Below, piece after piece: positions 7,803 to 15,609 of a DNA stretch of 36,680 nucleotides. The number at the start of each line of letters is the position of its first letter. Positions within the stretch are counted from its first letter, which is position 1. The notes beneath the pieces are model-generated. The model searched no databases. It was not told where the DNA came from and saw only the letters and a program-made list of their open reading frames with translations. Source of the stretch: Litoribacterium kuwaitense (GTDB lineage: Bacteria; Bacillota; Bacilli; Bacillales; DSM-28697); NCBI RefSeq assembly GCF_011058155.1, contig NZ_JAALFC010000033.1:1-36680 (forward strand), written 5' to 3'. Made by a program: the position numbers and the translations under genes.

Positions 7803-8768
7803 TCATACTTGATGAAATTTTATTAATTCCGACAGAACTTCAATAAGTCTTTGCTTAAGACTTATTGGCTCAATAATTTGAATAGATTTACCGTACGGCA
7901 AAAGTAGATGAGGTACATATGTATGTAGCATATCTTTTTCGAGAAGAAATACTGCTTGAGTTGAGGTCCGTTCTTGTAAATAATGTCCCAAAAACCAATG
8001 TTGGCAAACATCATCCAACGCCCTTTTGTTTCCATTTATAACCAAAGGGATAATTCCTTCCTTACCTTCTATAGTTGGAAGGAGATTGTCCATAAAAAAG
8101 TCACGTGCTGAAAAATTTTCTGGTCGGTTAAACTTATTTTCCGTTAGCATTAAGCTTTCAATTCGATCTACTCTAAAGCTACGGATATCATTCCTAAGGT
8201 GACAAAATCCAATCACATACCACTTATTATTCCAATAAATAATTCTATAAGGATCAACCAATCTAAATGTTGATTGTTCTTCTTCGCCACATTTAAGGTA
8301 TAGAATTTTTACAGAGTATCCGTCAGCTACTGCCTGCTCCACCTCCTTCAAGGAAGGCTCCAGTGAGATGGAGCTTAATCGACTTATTACTTCAAGACTG
8401 GTAAAACGTTGGTTTATCTTTGTTTCCTGTTCTTGATTTGAATATCTGCTTAGCTTTGATATTGCCTTATTTAGTGCTTCACCTCCATAATATCCGGCTT
8501 CTTCTGCAAAAACAGCAGCGTGAAATAGTGAGGTTTGTTCCTCAAAATCAAAAAAAAGAGGAGCGTCAATAAAATTGTTTAATAAAGTGTATCCACCGTT
8601 ATGGCCTGTTTCTGAAACTATAGGTACTCCACTTGTTGAAAGTGTATCAATATAACGATACACAGTCCTTATATTCATTTCTAACCTTTCTGAAATTTGT
8701 TTTGCAGTAATTTTTTTACTTGAATTAAGCATCCATAGAATGGCTAGTATATTGTCAATTTTAGGCAT
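7803..8768 (-). CDS. YafY/PafC-type transcriptional regulator (HTH-WYL)
   Basis: The 321-residue product starts with a winged helix-turn-helix of the HTH_11 type (about residues 5-60, with ITAKQISERLEMNIRTVYRY) and has a C-terminal WYL domain. In the latter, NNKWYVIGFCHLRNDIRSF and RVDRI (about 185-210) match the WYL core and its arginine-rich ligand pocket. Such proteins sense small ligands or nucleic acid and usually control neighbouring genes, here most simply the DJ-1-like gene. Its ribosome binding site (GGAGGTGGA) lies at the junction with an IS256-like remnant. Base composition is AT-rich relative to the iol genes. Confidence 0.88.
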   Translation of the reverse strand: MPKIDNILAILWMLNSSKKITAKQISERLEMNIRTVYRYIDTLSTSGVPIVSETGHNGGYTLLNNFIDAPLFFDFEEQTSLFHAAVFAEEAGYYGGEALNKAISKLSRYSNQEQETKINQRFTSLEVISRLSSISLEPSLKEVEQAVADGYSVKILYLKCGEEEQSTFRLVDPYRIIYWNNKWYVIGFCHLRNDIRSFRVDRIESLMLTENKFNRPENFSARDFFMDNLLPTIEGKEGIIPLVINGNKRALDDVCQHWFLGHYLQERTSTQAVFLLEKDMLHTYVPHLLLPYGKSIQIIEPISLKQRLIEVLSELIKFHQV

Positions 8769-8915
8769 ATAAATCCACCTCCAGGTGAGAACGAAAAACT
8801 TCAGTAATATCCCGTTTCAGAGCGTCGACTGTTGTAAACTGATTCATAGGAAGACCTTCTTTCTTTGAATTGGTGTTGTGGTAACTTCATTCTACAAGAA
8901 AAGGTCTTCCTTTTT
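8761..8915 (-). mobile_element. IS256-family transposase 5' remnant
   Basis: On the minus strand an ATG at 8847 opens a 28-codon frame beginning MNQFTTVDALKRDITEVF and continuing RSHLE. This resembles the N-terminus of IS256-family (IS905-like) transposases as I remember them. The frame then leaves the homology and stops at 8761-8763. Just upstream lies an inverted repeat, AGGAAGACCTT (8848-8858) with AAGGTCTTCCT (8901-8911), of the kind found in front of such transposase genes. Most of the element is missing. Confidence 0.6.
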
Positions 8916-8987
8916 GTCATTTACACAAGATATTTTACGCTCTCCTAAAATAACGATGTATATCACCTGTGAAAGAGAGGGCTTTAC

Positions 8988-9383
8988 ATGATTAAAAGGG
9001 TAGAGCATGTTGCGATTATGGCAACCGATATGGAAGAGTCAATTGCTTTTTATGAGAATTTACTAGGCTTTCAGACGCGGATTAAGGTGAACCGTGGGGA
9101 TAAAGAGATCGTTTTTTTAACACACGACGGTCTTCCAGGTTTTGAAATCGAGCTTATCCGTGATGTGCAGCAAGAAATTAAATACTCAGCTGATGGTTTA
9201 GTCAATCATGTCGCTTTTGTTGTAGATGATGTGGAGCAGGTGATGAAAAAGCTTCAACAAGAAGGGATTCGCTTTCACGCGAAGCATCCGAAAGAAGGCA
9301 TTGGCCGAAAAACGATTCGTTTTCAAGGACCGAATGGAGAAACGTTGCAATTCGTAGGGGAAAGACACTCGAGTCAAGAGTAA
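8988..9383 (+). CDS. VOC-fold (glyoxalase/dioxygenase superfamily) protein
   Basis: The 131-residue protein has two beta-alpha-beta-beta-beta halves. Candidate metal ligands are His7 (VEHVAI), a Glu in FEIELI, a His in LVNHVAFV and a Glu in GETLQF, which is the pattern of metal-dependent VOC enzymes such as lactoylglutathione lyase. The reaction cannot be specified. The ATG follows a GAGAGGG ribosome binding site. It sits between the AT-rich insert and the second iol promoter, on the iol strand, but it precedes the cre/IolR control region and so is not obviously part of that transcript. A role in clearing a reactive dicarbonyl or acting on an inosose-derived dione is possible but inferred. 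Confidence 0.82.
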   Translation: MIKRVEHVAIMATDMEESIAFYENLLGFQTRIKVNRGDKEIVFLTHDGLPGFEIELIRDVQQEIKYSADGLVNHVAFVVDDVEQVMKKLQQEGIRFHAKHPKEGIGRKTIRFQGPNGETLQFVGERHSSQE

Positions 9384-9509
9384 ACGGAGCCAACAGTTGG
9401 TGATGTGATGGAGGTTTGTTGAGTATCGACAGGACAGGTCACTGCAATCACGTAGGTTTTGCTGCGCTGACGATTCTGCGAAAATGATGTTGAACATTTG
9501 AAAAAAGCA

Positions 9510-9538
9510 TTGACTGAAAACGCTTTACATATTAATAT
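9510..9538 (+). promoter_or_regulatory. Promoter of the second iol operon
   Basis: TTGACT (9510-9515) is followed after 17 bp by TAATAT (9533-9538). The surrounding sequence parallels the iolA promoter, with the cre box starting on the last -35 base and IolR-type repeats just downstream. Confidence 0.6.
9515..9528 (+). promoter_or_regulatory. CcpA cre site in the second iol promoter
   Basis: TGAAAACGCTTTAC matches TGWAANCGNTNWCA at 12 of 14 positions and occupies the promoter spacer exactly as at iolA. Confidence 0.65.
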
Positions 9539-9550
9539 TAGATGTGCAAA

Positions 9551-9582
9551 TGATCAAAAGTTAACCAAAAGATAACAACACG
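9551..9582 (+). promoter_or_regulatory. Tandem IolR operator of the second iol operon
   Basis: TGATCAAAAGT (9551-9561) and TAACCAAAAGA (9562-9572) each match the IolR half-site WRAYCAADARD at all 11 positions. They are head-to-tail with an 11-bp period. A third, degenerate repeat follows at 9573. This is the best IolR-type operator in the window. Confidence 0.8.
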
Positions 9583-9639
9583 TTCATAATTTTAGTCACA
9601 TGACGTCAAATAATCTCCGAGTCATCAGAGGACTGTTTG

Positions 9640-9653
9640 TGAAAGCGTTTTTG
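9640..9653 (+). promoter_or_regulatory. Second, downstream cre-like site
   Basis: TGAAAGCGTTTTTG matches the cre consensus at 12 of 14 positions. It lies about 100 bp after the promoter and 27 bp before the dehydrogenase start, where a bound CcpA could act as a transcription roadblock. Confidence 0.55.
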
Positions 9654-9679
9654 TACAGCTTCAGAGAGGGAGGAAGTAG

Positions 9680-10720
9680 ATGGGAAATATTCGCGTAGGG
9701 ATCGTTGGGTTAGGTAGACTTGGACGAATTCATGCTGAAAATATTGCGAACCATGTTCCGGGGTCTGTCTTGCAAGCGAGTTGCAGCATTAACCCAGAAG
9801 ACTTGGCTTTTGCTAAAGAGTCATTTAATGTGTCTGAAACATATCGGACGTTTGAAGAGATGATCGAGAGCCCTAATCTTGACGCTGTTTGTATCGTTTC
9901 TCCTTCCGATTTTCATCCAGAACATATTCGTCAAGCCATGGACAAGGGGTTACATGTATTTTGTGAAAAGCCGATTGGGTTAGATGTTGCTGACATTAAA
10001 CAGACGATCGATGTGATTAAAGCGCACCCGAGTCAGATTTTTCAACTTGGTTTTATGAGACGTTACGATGAGTCTTATCAATACGCGAAAAAAATGGTGG
10101 ATGAAGGTCAGCTCGGGGAATTAACGGTCATTCGTTGTTACGGCATTGACCCAAGCTCAGGGTTAGAACAGTTCGTTAAGTTTGCAGGGGCAAGTAAAAG
10201 TGGTGGTTTATTTGCCGACATGTCTATTCACGACATAGATTTAGTGCGTTGGTTTACGAAAAAAGAAGTCAGTCGAGTATGGGCGATGGGAAAAAATGCG
10301 GCCTACCCGGCGTTGGATCAAGTGAACGAGCTGGAAACTGGAGCAGCGATGATGCAGTTAACAGATCAAACGATGGCCATTTTAGTTGCAGGTAGGAATG
10401 CTATTCACGGATATCATGTGGAAACAGAGCTGATCGGAACGAAAGGCATGCTGCGAGTCGCTGCGCAGCCTGAAAAGAACTTAGTCACCGTTTTTGATGA
10501 GCATGGGGCGGTGCGACCGATGTCTGAACATTTTTCTGAGCGCTTCAAGGAAGCTTTTATCAATGAAATGAAGGAATTTATTGCTTGTATTAAAGAATGC
10601 CGCCAGCCGGAAGTGTCGGCATTTGACGGTCTACAGAGCACACGGGTGGCCATTGCTTGTCAAAAGTCTGTTGAAACAAGTCAAATCATTGACGTTCAAT
10701 ATGAGTTACACCATAGCTAA
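9680..10720 (+). CDS. Gfo/Idh/MocA family inositol 2-dehydrogenase-like oxidoreductase
   Basis: This NAD(P)-dependent dehydrogenase has 346 residues. The N-terminal Rossmann fold has GIVGLGRLGRIHAE, the active-site Lys is in FCEKPIG, and the substrate domain has GFMRRYDESY and FADMSIHDIDLVRW with the catalytic Asp and His. The GFMRRYD motif resembles B. subtilis IolG, while GLGRLG at the N-terminus may be closer to scyllo-inositol dehydrogenases (IolX). I cannot decide between myo- and scyllo-inositol oxidation. It is the first gene of the second iol operon, with GGGAGGAAG 5' of its ATG. A second dehydrogenase at 13375 belongs to the same operon, so the two probably divide inositol stereoisomers between them. 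Confidence 0.88.
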   Translation: MGNIRVGIVGLGRLGRIHAENIANHVPGSVLQASCSINPEDLAFAKESFNVSETYRTFEEMIESPNLDAVCIVSPSDFHPEHIRQAMDKGLHVFCEKPIGLDVADIKQTIDVIKAHPSQIFQLGFMRRYDESYQYAKKMVDEGQLGELTVIRCYGIDPSSGLEQFVKFAGASKSGGLFADMSIHDIDLVRWFTKKEVSRVWAMGKNAAYPALDQVNELETGAAMMQLTDQTMAILVAGRNAIHGYHVETELIGTKGMLRVAAQPEKNLVTVFDEHGAVRPMSEHFSERFKEAFINEMKEFIACIKECRQPEVSAFDGLQSTRVAIACQKSVETSQIIDVQYELHHS

Positions 10721-10766
10721 TCACGTGAAGCGACGTAGAGATTGAGATCGTTTGGAGGGTTACTGT

Positions 10767-11681
10767 ATGGGATTAGAAGGTAAGATAAAATTTGGCTGCG
10801 CCCCGATCGCTTGGACGAATGACGATATGCCGGAATTAGGCAGCGAAAATTCATTTGAACAGTGCATTAGCGAAATGGCTTTGGCTGGATATACAGGGAC
10901 GGAAATTGGCAATAAGTACCCGAGAGATCCAGAAGTGTTAAAAAGATATTTACAGCCGCGAAACCTTGAAGTAGCGAGTGCATGGTTTAGCGCGTTTTTA
11001 ACGACAAAACCATTTGCCGAGACAAAAGAAGCCTTTATCGCCCATCGTGATTTTTTAGCGGCAATGGGTGCTAAGGTCATTGTCGTTTCAGAACAAGGAC
11101 ATAGCATTCAAGGACAAATGGAGACACCGTTGTTTCAAAAAAAGCCAGTATTCACTGATGAAGAATGGAAGCGGTTAACAGAAGGGCTTGAGGCTTTAGG
11201 TGATTTAGCTGCTGAAAGAGGAATGGCGATCGTGTATCACCATCATATGGGAACAGGTGTGCAAACGACAGCGGAAATTGAGCGTCTTATGGAAAATACC
11301 AATCCTGAAAAAGTGTCTTTATTGTTTGATACAGGTCATCTTGTGTTTTCTGGTGAGGATCCACTGGATGTTTTCCAAAAGTATCATTCCCGGATTAAAC
11401 ATATTCATTTTAAAGATATCCGCTCAACGATTGCTCAAGATGTTAAGGAAAAGAGAATCAGCTTTTTAAACGCTGTTAAAAAAGGAGCGTTTACTGTACC
11501 GGGGGATGGAGTTATTCATTTTGAGCCAATTTTGCAAGCGATTAAAGAAAGCGGTTATGAGGGATGGATCGTTGTTGAGGCTGAACAAGACCCCGCGCAG
11601 GCGAATCCCTTTGAATATGCATTAAAAGCAAGGCTGTACATCAAGCAAATTTTAAGCAGCATGCGAACGGCATCCAAATAA
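10767..11681 (+). CDS. iolE: myo-inosose-2 dehydratase IolE
   Basis: IolE dehydrates 2-keto-myo-inositol to 3D-(3,5/4)-trihydroxycyclohexane-1,2-dione, the substrate of IolD. The ATG at 10767, 8 nt after GGAGG (10754-10758), gives 304 residues; the longer TTG frame from 10752 would include the ribosome binding site. The protein has the xylose-isomerase-like TIM barrel of IolE, with CAPIAWTNDDMPELG at the N-terminus, VVSEQGHSIQG, VYHHHMGTGVQT, LLFDTGH, HIHFKDIR and IVVEAEQDP. The His, Asp and Glu residues of these motifs form the metal site. Agreement with the B. subtilis protein along its length is strong. Confidence 0.95.
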   Translation: MGLEGKIKFGCAPIAWTNDDMPELGSENSFEQCISEMALAGYTGTEIGNKYPRDPEVLKRYLQPRNLEVASAWFSAFLTTKPFAETKEAFIAHRDFLAAMGAKVIVVSEQGHSIQGQMETPLFQKKPVFTDEEWKRLTEGLEALGDLAAERGMAIVYHHHMGTGVQTTAEIERLMENTNPEKVSLLFDTGHLVFSGEDPLDVFQKYHSRIKHIHFKDIRSTIAQDVKEKRISFLNAVKKGAFTVPGDGVIHFEPILQAIKESGYEGWIVVEAEQDPAQANPFEYALKARLYIKQILSSMRTASK

Positions 11682-11746
11682 ACGCACAGGCTGTTTCACG
11701 GTGCACCATAGAAGATTAAACGCTCTAAACGAAGGGGGAAGCGGCC

Positions 11747-13342
11747 TTGGATATGTTTTCGATCCTTATTTTTATCGTAATTGTAGGAACGATTGGTATT
11801 TTTGCTTTTAAGAAAAGTCGGGCTGTTGACAATAACAGTGCGGATGGGTATTTTTTAGGCGGTCGCAGTTTGACGGGAGTGACGATTGCCGGAGCTATTA
11901 TTATGACCAACCTCTCGACTGAGCAAATTGTCGGTCAAAATGGTCAAAGCTATGTCGGCGGTATGGAAGTAATGGCATGGGAAGTGACTTCTGCGATTGC
12001 CTGTGTCTTATTGGCGCTCGTTTTTTTGCCGAAATATTTGAAATATGGTGTCAGTACAGTTTCAGATTTCATCGAGATTCGCTATGATACGGCAACAAAG
12101 AGGGTTGTCTCCGCACTATTTATTTTTACGTATATGACGTCTTTTTTACCGGTTGTTTTGTACTCTGGTTCACTCGTCTTTAATAAAATTTTTCGTGTGG
12201 ATCAAGCGCTTGGCGTTGACAAGCTTGTAGCCGTAGGTTTAATTGCGGCAGTCATCGGCGTTATTGGTCTTCTCTATTTACTGATTGGTGGTCTTTCTTT
12301 AAGTGCGTTTAGTGATACGATATATGGTGTTGCTCTGCTTGTCATTGGACTGTCGATTCCTGTGTTTGGCTTAATCGTTTTAGGCGATGGTCACTTTTTA
12401 AACGGTATGAAGACAGTCAAAGACCAAACGCCACATTTGTTAAATGCTATCGGACCGGTTGATTCTACGATTGTACCGTGGCCAACATTGTTTATGGGCA
12501 TGCTCTTTAACAACTTATTTTTCTGGTGTACCAATCAAATGATTGTCCAAAAGACGCTCGCTGGAAAAAGTTTGAAGGAAGGGCAGAAAGGCGCTTTATA
12601 TGTTGCTTTCTTCAAAATTTTTGGTGCATTGTTTTTAGTTTTTCCTGGAATCATCGGCTTTAATTTGCTAGGTGATGGCTTAGTTAATGCAGACGATGTT
12701 TACCCTTCATTAGTGACGGCGGTATTGCCGCAATGGGGCTATGGGATCTTTGCTGCGGTTATTTTTGGCGCGATTTTAAGTTCATTTGTAGGGGCACTCA
12801 ATGCGACCGCGACCTTGTTTACCCTTGACTTTTATAAGCCAATGATTAAAAAAGATGCGACAGATCAACAAGTGGCTCGAGCAGGAAAATTTGTAACCAT
12901 CATTGTCGGTTTAATTTCGGTAACGATTGCACCGTTTATTTCCTTTGCTCCAGCTGGGTTATACGCGGTCGTCCAAGAATTTAATGGCATTTATAGCATG
13001 CCGTTACTTGCGCTTGTTGTACTTGGCTTTTATTCTAAATACGTAACCGCTTTCGCAGCTAAAGTAACGTTTGCTTTTCACATTATTATTTATGGTTTAT
13101 CCAAAATTTTCTTAGACGACGTTCATTATTTATATGTATTAGGCTATCTGTTTTTAGCTGACGTGTTTGTCATGTGGTTCATCGGAAAGATGAAACCGCT
13201 TCACAAGCCATTTGCTTTTGAAGAGGACACGAATAAAGTGGATCTTACACCTTGGAAACATCGAAAGTGGGTTTCTGTGGTCGTCATTATTACGATGGTC
13301 GGCACGTATCTCTTCTTTTCACCTTGGGGGATTGCCTCATAA
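11747..13342 (+). CDS. Sodium:solute symporter (SSS) family transporter, probable inositol uptake
   Basis: The 531-residue product is a polytopic membrane protein of the SSS/SGLT family with roughly 13-14 hydrophobic segments. Family features include FLGGRSLTGVTIAGAI with TNLSTEQIVGQNGQ in the first helices and AVIFGAILSSFVGALNATAT around the conserved sodium-site helix. The start is TTG, 7 nt after AGGGGGA; an ATG two codons later is possible. It lies 65 bp behind iolE and 32 bp before the next dehydrogenase. B. subtilis imports inositol with MFS proteins IolT and IolF, which are not seen here, so this sodium-coupled protein is probably the inositol importer. The substrate assignment is contextual. 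Confidence 0.88.
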   Translation: MDMFSILIFIVIVGTIGIFAFKKSRAVDNNSADGYFLGGRSLTGVTIAGAIIMTNLSTEQIVGQNGQSYVGGMEVMAWEVTSAIACVLLALVFLPKYLKYGVSTVSDFIEIRYDTATKRVVSALFIFTYMTSFLPVVLYSGSLVFNKIFRVDQALGVDKLVAVGLIAAVIGVIGLLYLLIGGLSLSAFSDTIYGVALLVIGLSIPVFGLIVLGDGHFLNGMKTVKDQTPHLLNAIGPVDSTIVPWPTLFMGMLFNNLFFWCTNQMIVQKTLAGKSLKEGQKGALYVAFFKIFGALFLVFPGIIGFNLLGDGLVNADDVYPSLVTAVLPQWGYGIFAAVIFGAILSSFVGALNATATLFTLDFYKPMIKKDATDQQVARAGKFVTIIVGLISVTIAPFISFAPAGLYAVVQEFNGIYSMPLLALVVLGFYSKYVTAFAAKVTFAFHIIIYGLSKIFLDDVHYLYVLGYLFLADVFVMWFIGKMKPLHKPFAFEEDTNKVDLTPWKHRKWVSVVVIITMVGTYLFFSPWGIAS

Positions 13343-13374
13343 TTGAACTTAGATAATGAAAGGGTTGAAAATTT

Positions 13375-14388
13375 TTGAGCGAGATCGTAGTAGGAATTAT
13401 TGGCGCGGGGAGAATAGGAAAACTACACTTAAACAATATGAAACATATGAGTAACGTTCGTATTAAAGCTGTTTCTGATGTGTTCGCCGATCAAATGGGT
13501 GATTTAGGCGTTGAACGGATGACAAAGGATTATCAAGAGATCATTCAAGACCCGGAAATCCAAGTGATTTTCATCTGTTCGCCGACAGATACACATACGA
13601 CGATCATTAAAGAAGCAGCAAGAGCCGGAAAACATATTTTCTGTGAGAAGCCGATTAGCTTTTCTGATGAGGAAACGCTTGAAGCTTATGAGGTTGTGAA
13701 AGAAGCGGGAGTCAAGTTTCAAATCGGCTTTAACCGAAGATTTGACCGGAATTTCAGCAAAGTGAGAAGCATTGTCGAAGCGAAGCAAATTGGTGACCTT
13801 CACGTTTTAAAAATAACGTCTAGAGATCCTGAGCCGCCGCCATTGGAGTATGTGCTTCGTTCTGGAGGCCTTTTTGCTGACATGAGTATTCATGATTTTG
13901 ACATGGCTCGCTTTATTACCAATTCTGAAGTCATAGAGGTATTTGCCCAAGGAGGAGCACTCGTCAACCCGAAAATTGCTGAAGTTGGCGATATTGATAC
14001 CGCGATCATTCACCTTAAATTTGCGAATGGAGCGCTTGGTGTCATTGATAATAGTCGCCAAGCAGTATACGGTTATGATCAACGATTAGAGGCGTTTGGA
14101 TCAGAAGGTTCGGCCAATGTGAAAAACGAAGCAGCGTCACGCATAGAGATGTTCGCGAAAGATGGCATTAAGGAAGATAACCCATATCACTTTTTCTTGG
14201 AAAGATATAACGATGCTTACATTCAAGAGGTGAGCGATTTCATGACCGCAATTGAACAAGACAAAGAGGTCACGTGTGGTTTTGTTGATGGAATCATGGC
14301 ACAGCGCATTGCGATCGCGGCGAAAAAATCGATTGACACGGGAATGCCAGTCCAGGTTGAACAATTAAATTCACTTGTTCTTGAATAA
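13375..14388 (+). CDS. iolG: Inositol 2-dehydrogenase, IolG/IdhA-type (Gfo/Idh/MocA family)
   Basis: This NAD-dependent enzyme oxidises myo-inositol to 2-keto-myo-inositol. It has 337 residues, with the Rossmann motif GIIGAGRIGKLH, the catalytic-site Lys in FCEKPISF (about residue 92), GFNRRFDRNF, ITSRDPEPPPLEYV and FADMSIHDFDMARF with the Asp/His pair. These motifs match the IolG/IdhA type seen in rhizobia and many Firmicutes more than the B. subtilis IolG sequence. It starts at a TTG after a modest AAAGGG. It lies 32 bp after the symporter and 17 bp before the tautomerase, so it is co-transcribed. Confidence 0.9.
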   Translation: MSEIVVGIIGAGRIGKLHLNNMKHMSNVRIKAVSDVFADQMGDLGVERMTKDYQEIIQDPEIQVIFICSPTDTHTTIIKEAARAGKHIFCEKPISFSDEETLEAYEVVKEAGVKFQIGFNRRFDRNFSKVRSIVEAKQIGDLHVLKITSRDPEPPPLEYVLRSGGLFADMSIHDFDMARFITNSEVIEVFAQGGALVNPKIAEVGDIDTAIIHLKFANGALGVIDNSRQAVYGYDQRLEAFGSEGSANVKNEAASRIEMFAKDGIKEDNPYHFFLERYNDAYIQEVSDFMTAIEQDKEVTCGFVDGIMAQRIAIAAKKSIDTGMPVQVEQLNSLVLE

Positions 14389-14405
14389 GAAAAGGAGTTT
14401 GCCTT

Positions 14406-14795
14406 ATGCCACTCATTCGTTTAGATGTAATCGAAGGACGAAGCAAAGAAGAATTAAAAACACTGTTAGATGCTGTTCATCGGGCTGTTGTAGAAGCTTT
14501 TGCTGTTCCAGAAAGGGATCGTTATCAAATTGTGACCCAGCATCCCCCACATGAGATGATTATAGAAGATACAGGTCTCGGTTTTGCAAGAAGCCAAAAC
14601 GTTGTTGTCATTAGCGTGACGAGTACGCAGCGAAGTGACCGTCAAAAAAAGGAATTCTACAACTTGCTCGTGCAAAAGCTTGGAGATCAATGTGGAATTG
14701 AGCCAAATGATATTATGGTATCAATTGTTACCAATGGTGCAGGAGAATGGAGTTTTGGCTTTGGTGAAGCCCAGTTCCTCACCGGGAAATTATAA
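14406..14795 (+). CDS. Tautomerase family protein (4-oxalocrotonate tautomerase-like)
   Basis: The 129-residue product begins MPLIRLDV, which places a proline at position 1 after Met removal; Pro-1 is the catalytic base of the tautomerase superfamily. The length and the region YQIVTQHPPHEM fit the longer, fused-subunit (Tautomerase_2/3-like) group rather than 62-residue 4-OT. It is the last gene of the second iol operon, 17 bp behind iolG, with AAAGGAG before the ATG and a terminator directly after. No such gene is in the classical B. subtilis iol operon. Acting on an enolisable inosose or dione intermediate is a plausible but unproven role. Confidence 0.82.
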   Translation: MPLIRLDVIEGRSKEELKTLLDAVHRAVVEAFAVPERDRYQIVTQHPPHEMIIEDTGLGFARSQNVVVISVTSTQRSDRQKKEFYNLLVQKLGDQCGIEPNDIMVSIVTNGAGEWSFGFGEAQFLTGKL

Positions 14796-14801
14796 AAGAT
14801 G

Positions 14802-14850
14802 AAGCCGTCTCTTAAAGGGAAGACATTTCCACTGAAGAGACGGCTTTTTT
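14802..14850. terminator. Intrinsic terminator between the second iol operon and iolR
   Basis: A perfect 12-bp stem, AAGCCGTCTCTT (14802-14813) with AAGAGACGGCTT (14835-14846), ends in a T-run on the plus strand. It lies between convergent genes and may also serve iolR, because the minus-strand side ends in a short T-rich tract. Confidence 0.85.
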
Positions 14851-14853
14851 AGT

Positions 14854-15609
14854 TTAATTGGCGATGACGATCTCAAGGTTGTTTTCCTTGGCATAGTTTA
14901 CATATTCCTCACTGGGCTCTTGATTGGTGATGAGGTGATCGATTTCGTCAAGCCCACAATAGGTCATCAAGCCATATTTGCCAAATTTATCATGGTCAAT
15001 GAGGAGAAAGACATCGTGACATTTTTGCACGACCATTTGTTTGACATCTGTTTCTAATGGAGAAGCATTGGTAACGCCACTTGTTAGTGAAATACCGGTT
15101 GACGCCATGAAAGCTTTATTTATATTGTATGTTCTTAACATGTCAATATTTTGCGGGCTTCCTAAAGAGTTGGTTTTTCTTTCTAAAACACCGCCAATCG
15201 AAATAATATTTAAATTTTTGTAAGGAAGTGAACGTACGATAAATTCAATGTTATTTGTAATGATCGTTAAGTTCTTTTCGTAGAGATGTTCAAACATCTC
15301 AATCGTCGTTGTCCCTGAATCGATAAAAATCACATCACCATCTTCGACGTATTGAGCCGCTTTTTTCCCAATCAACGTTTTTTCTATTTGATTGCGTACT
15401 TTTCGTTCTTGAAAAGACTCAAGATTTTTCGGTTTAACGGCAACGCCGCCATATACTTTTTTAAACAATCCGTTTTCTACTAATTCTTGTACATCTCTGC
15501 GGATCGTGTTTTTAGACACTTGGAAGACGGTCACAAGCTCATCTAATGAAGCAGATTCTTTTTCTAAAATATACTCTTCAATTTTTTTAATCCGTTGTTC
15601 TTTTATCAT
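14854..15609 (-). CDS. iolR: DeoR-family transcriptional repressor IolR
   Basis: The 251-residue protein has an N-terminal DeoR winged helix-turn-helix (about residues 5-57, with SLDELVTVFQVSKNTIRRDV) and a C-terminal sugar-phosphate-sensing domain with VIFIDSGTTTIEM, ITNN, IGGVLERKT and DHDKFGKYG. Length and sequence correspond to B. subtilis IolR, which represses iol genes and is released by 2-deoxy-5-keto-gluconate-6-phosphate, the IolC product. Its likely targets are the tandem repeats at 305-351 and 9551-9582. It is convergent with the second iol operon. A possible promoter (TTGAAC at 15657-15662 and TATGCA at 15635-15640, minus strand, 16-bp spacer) precedes it, and I saw no clear IolR half-site there. 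Confidence 0.92.
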   Translation of the reverse strand: MIKEQRIKKIEEYILEKESASLDELVTVFQVSKNTIRRDVQELVENGLFKKVYGGVAVKPKNLESFQERKVRNQIEKTLIGKKAAQYVEDGDVIFIDSGTTTIEMFEHLYEKNLTIITNNIEFIVRSLPYKNLNIISIGGVLERKTNSLGSPQNIDMLRTYNINKAFMASTGISLTSGVTNASPLETDVKQMVVQKCHDVFLLIDHDKFGKYGLMTYCGLDEIDHLITNQEPSEEYVNYAKENNLEIVIAN

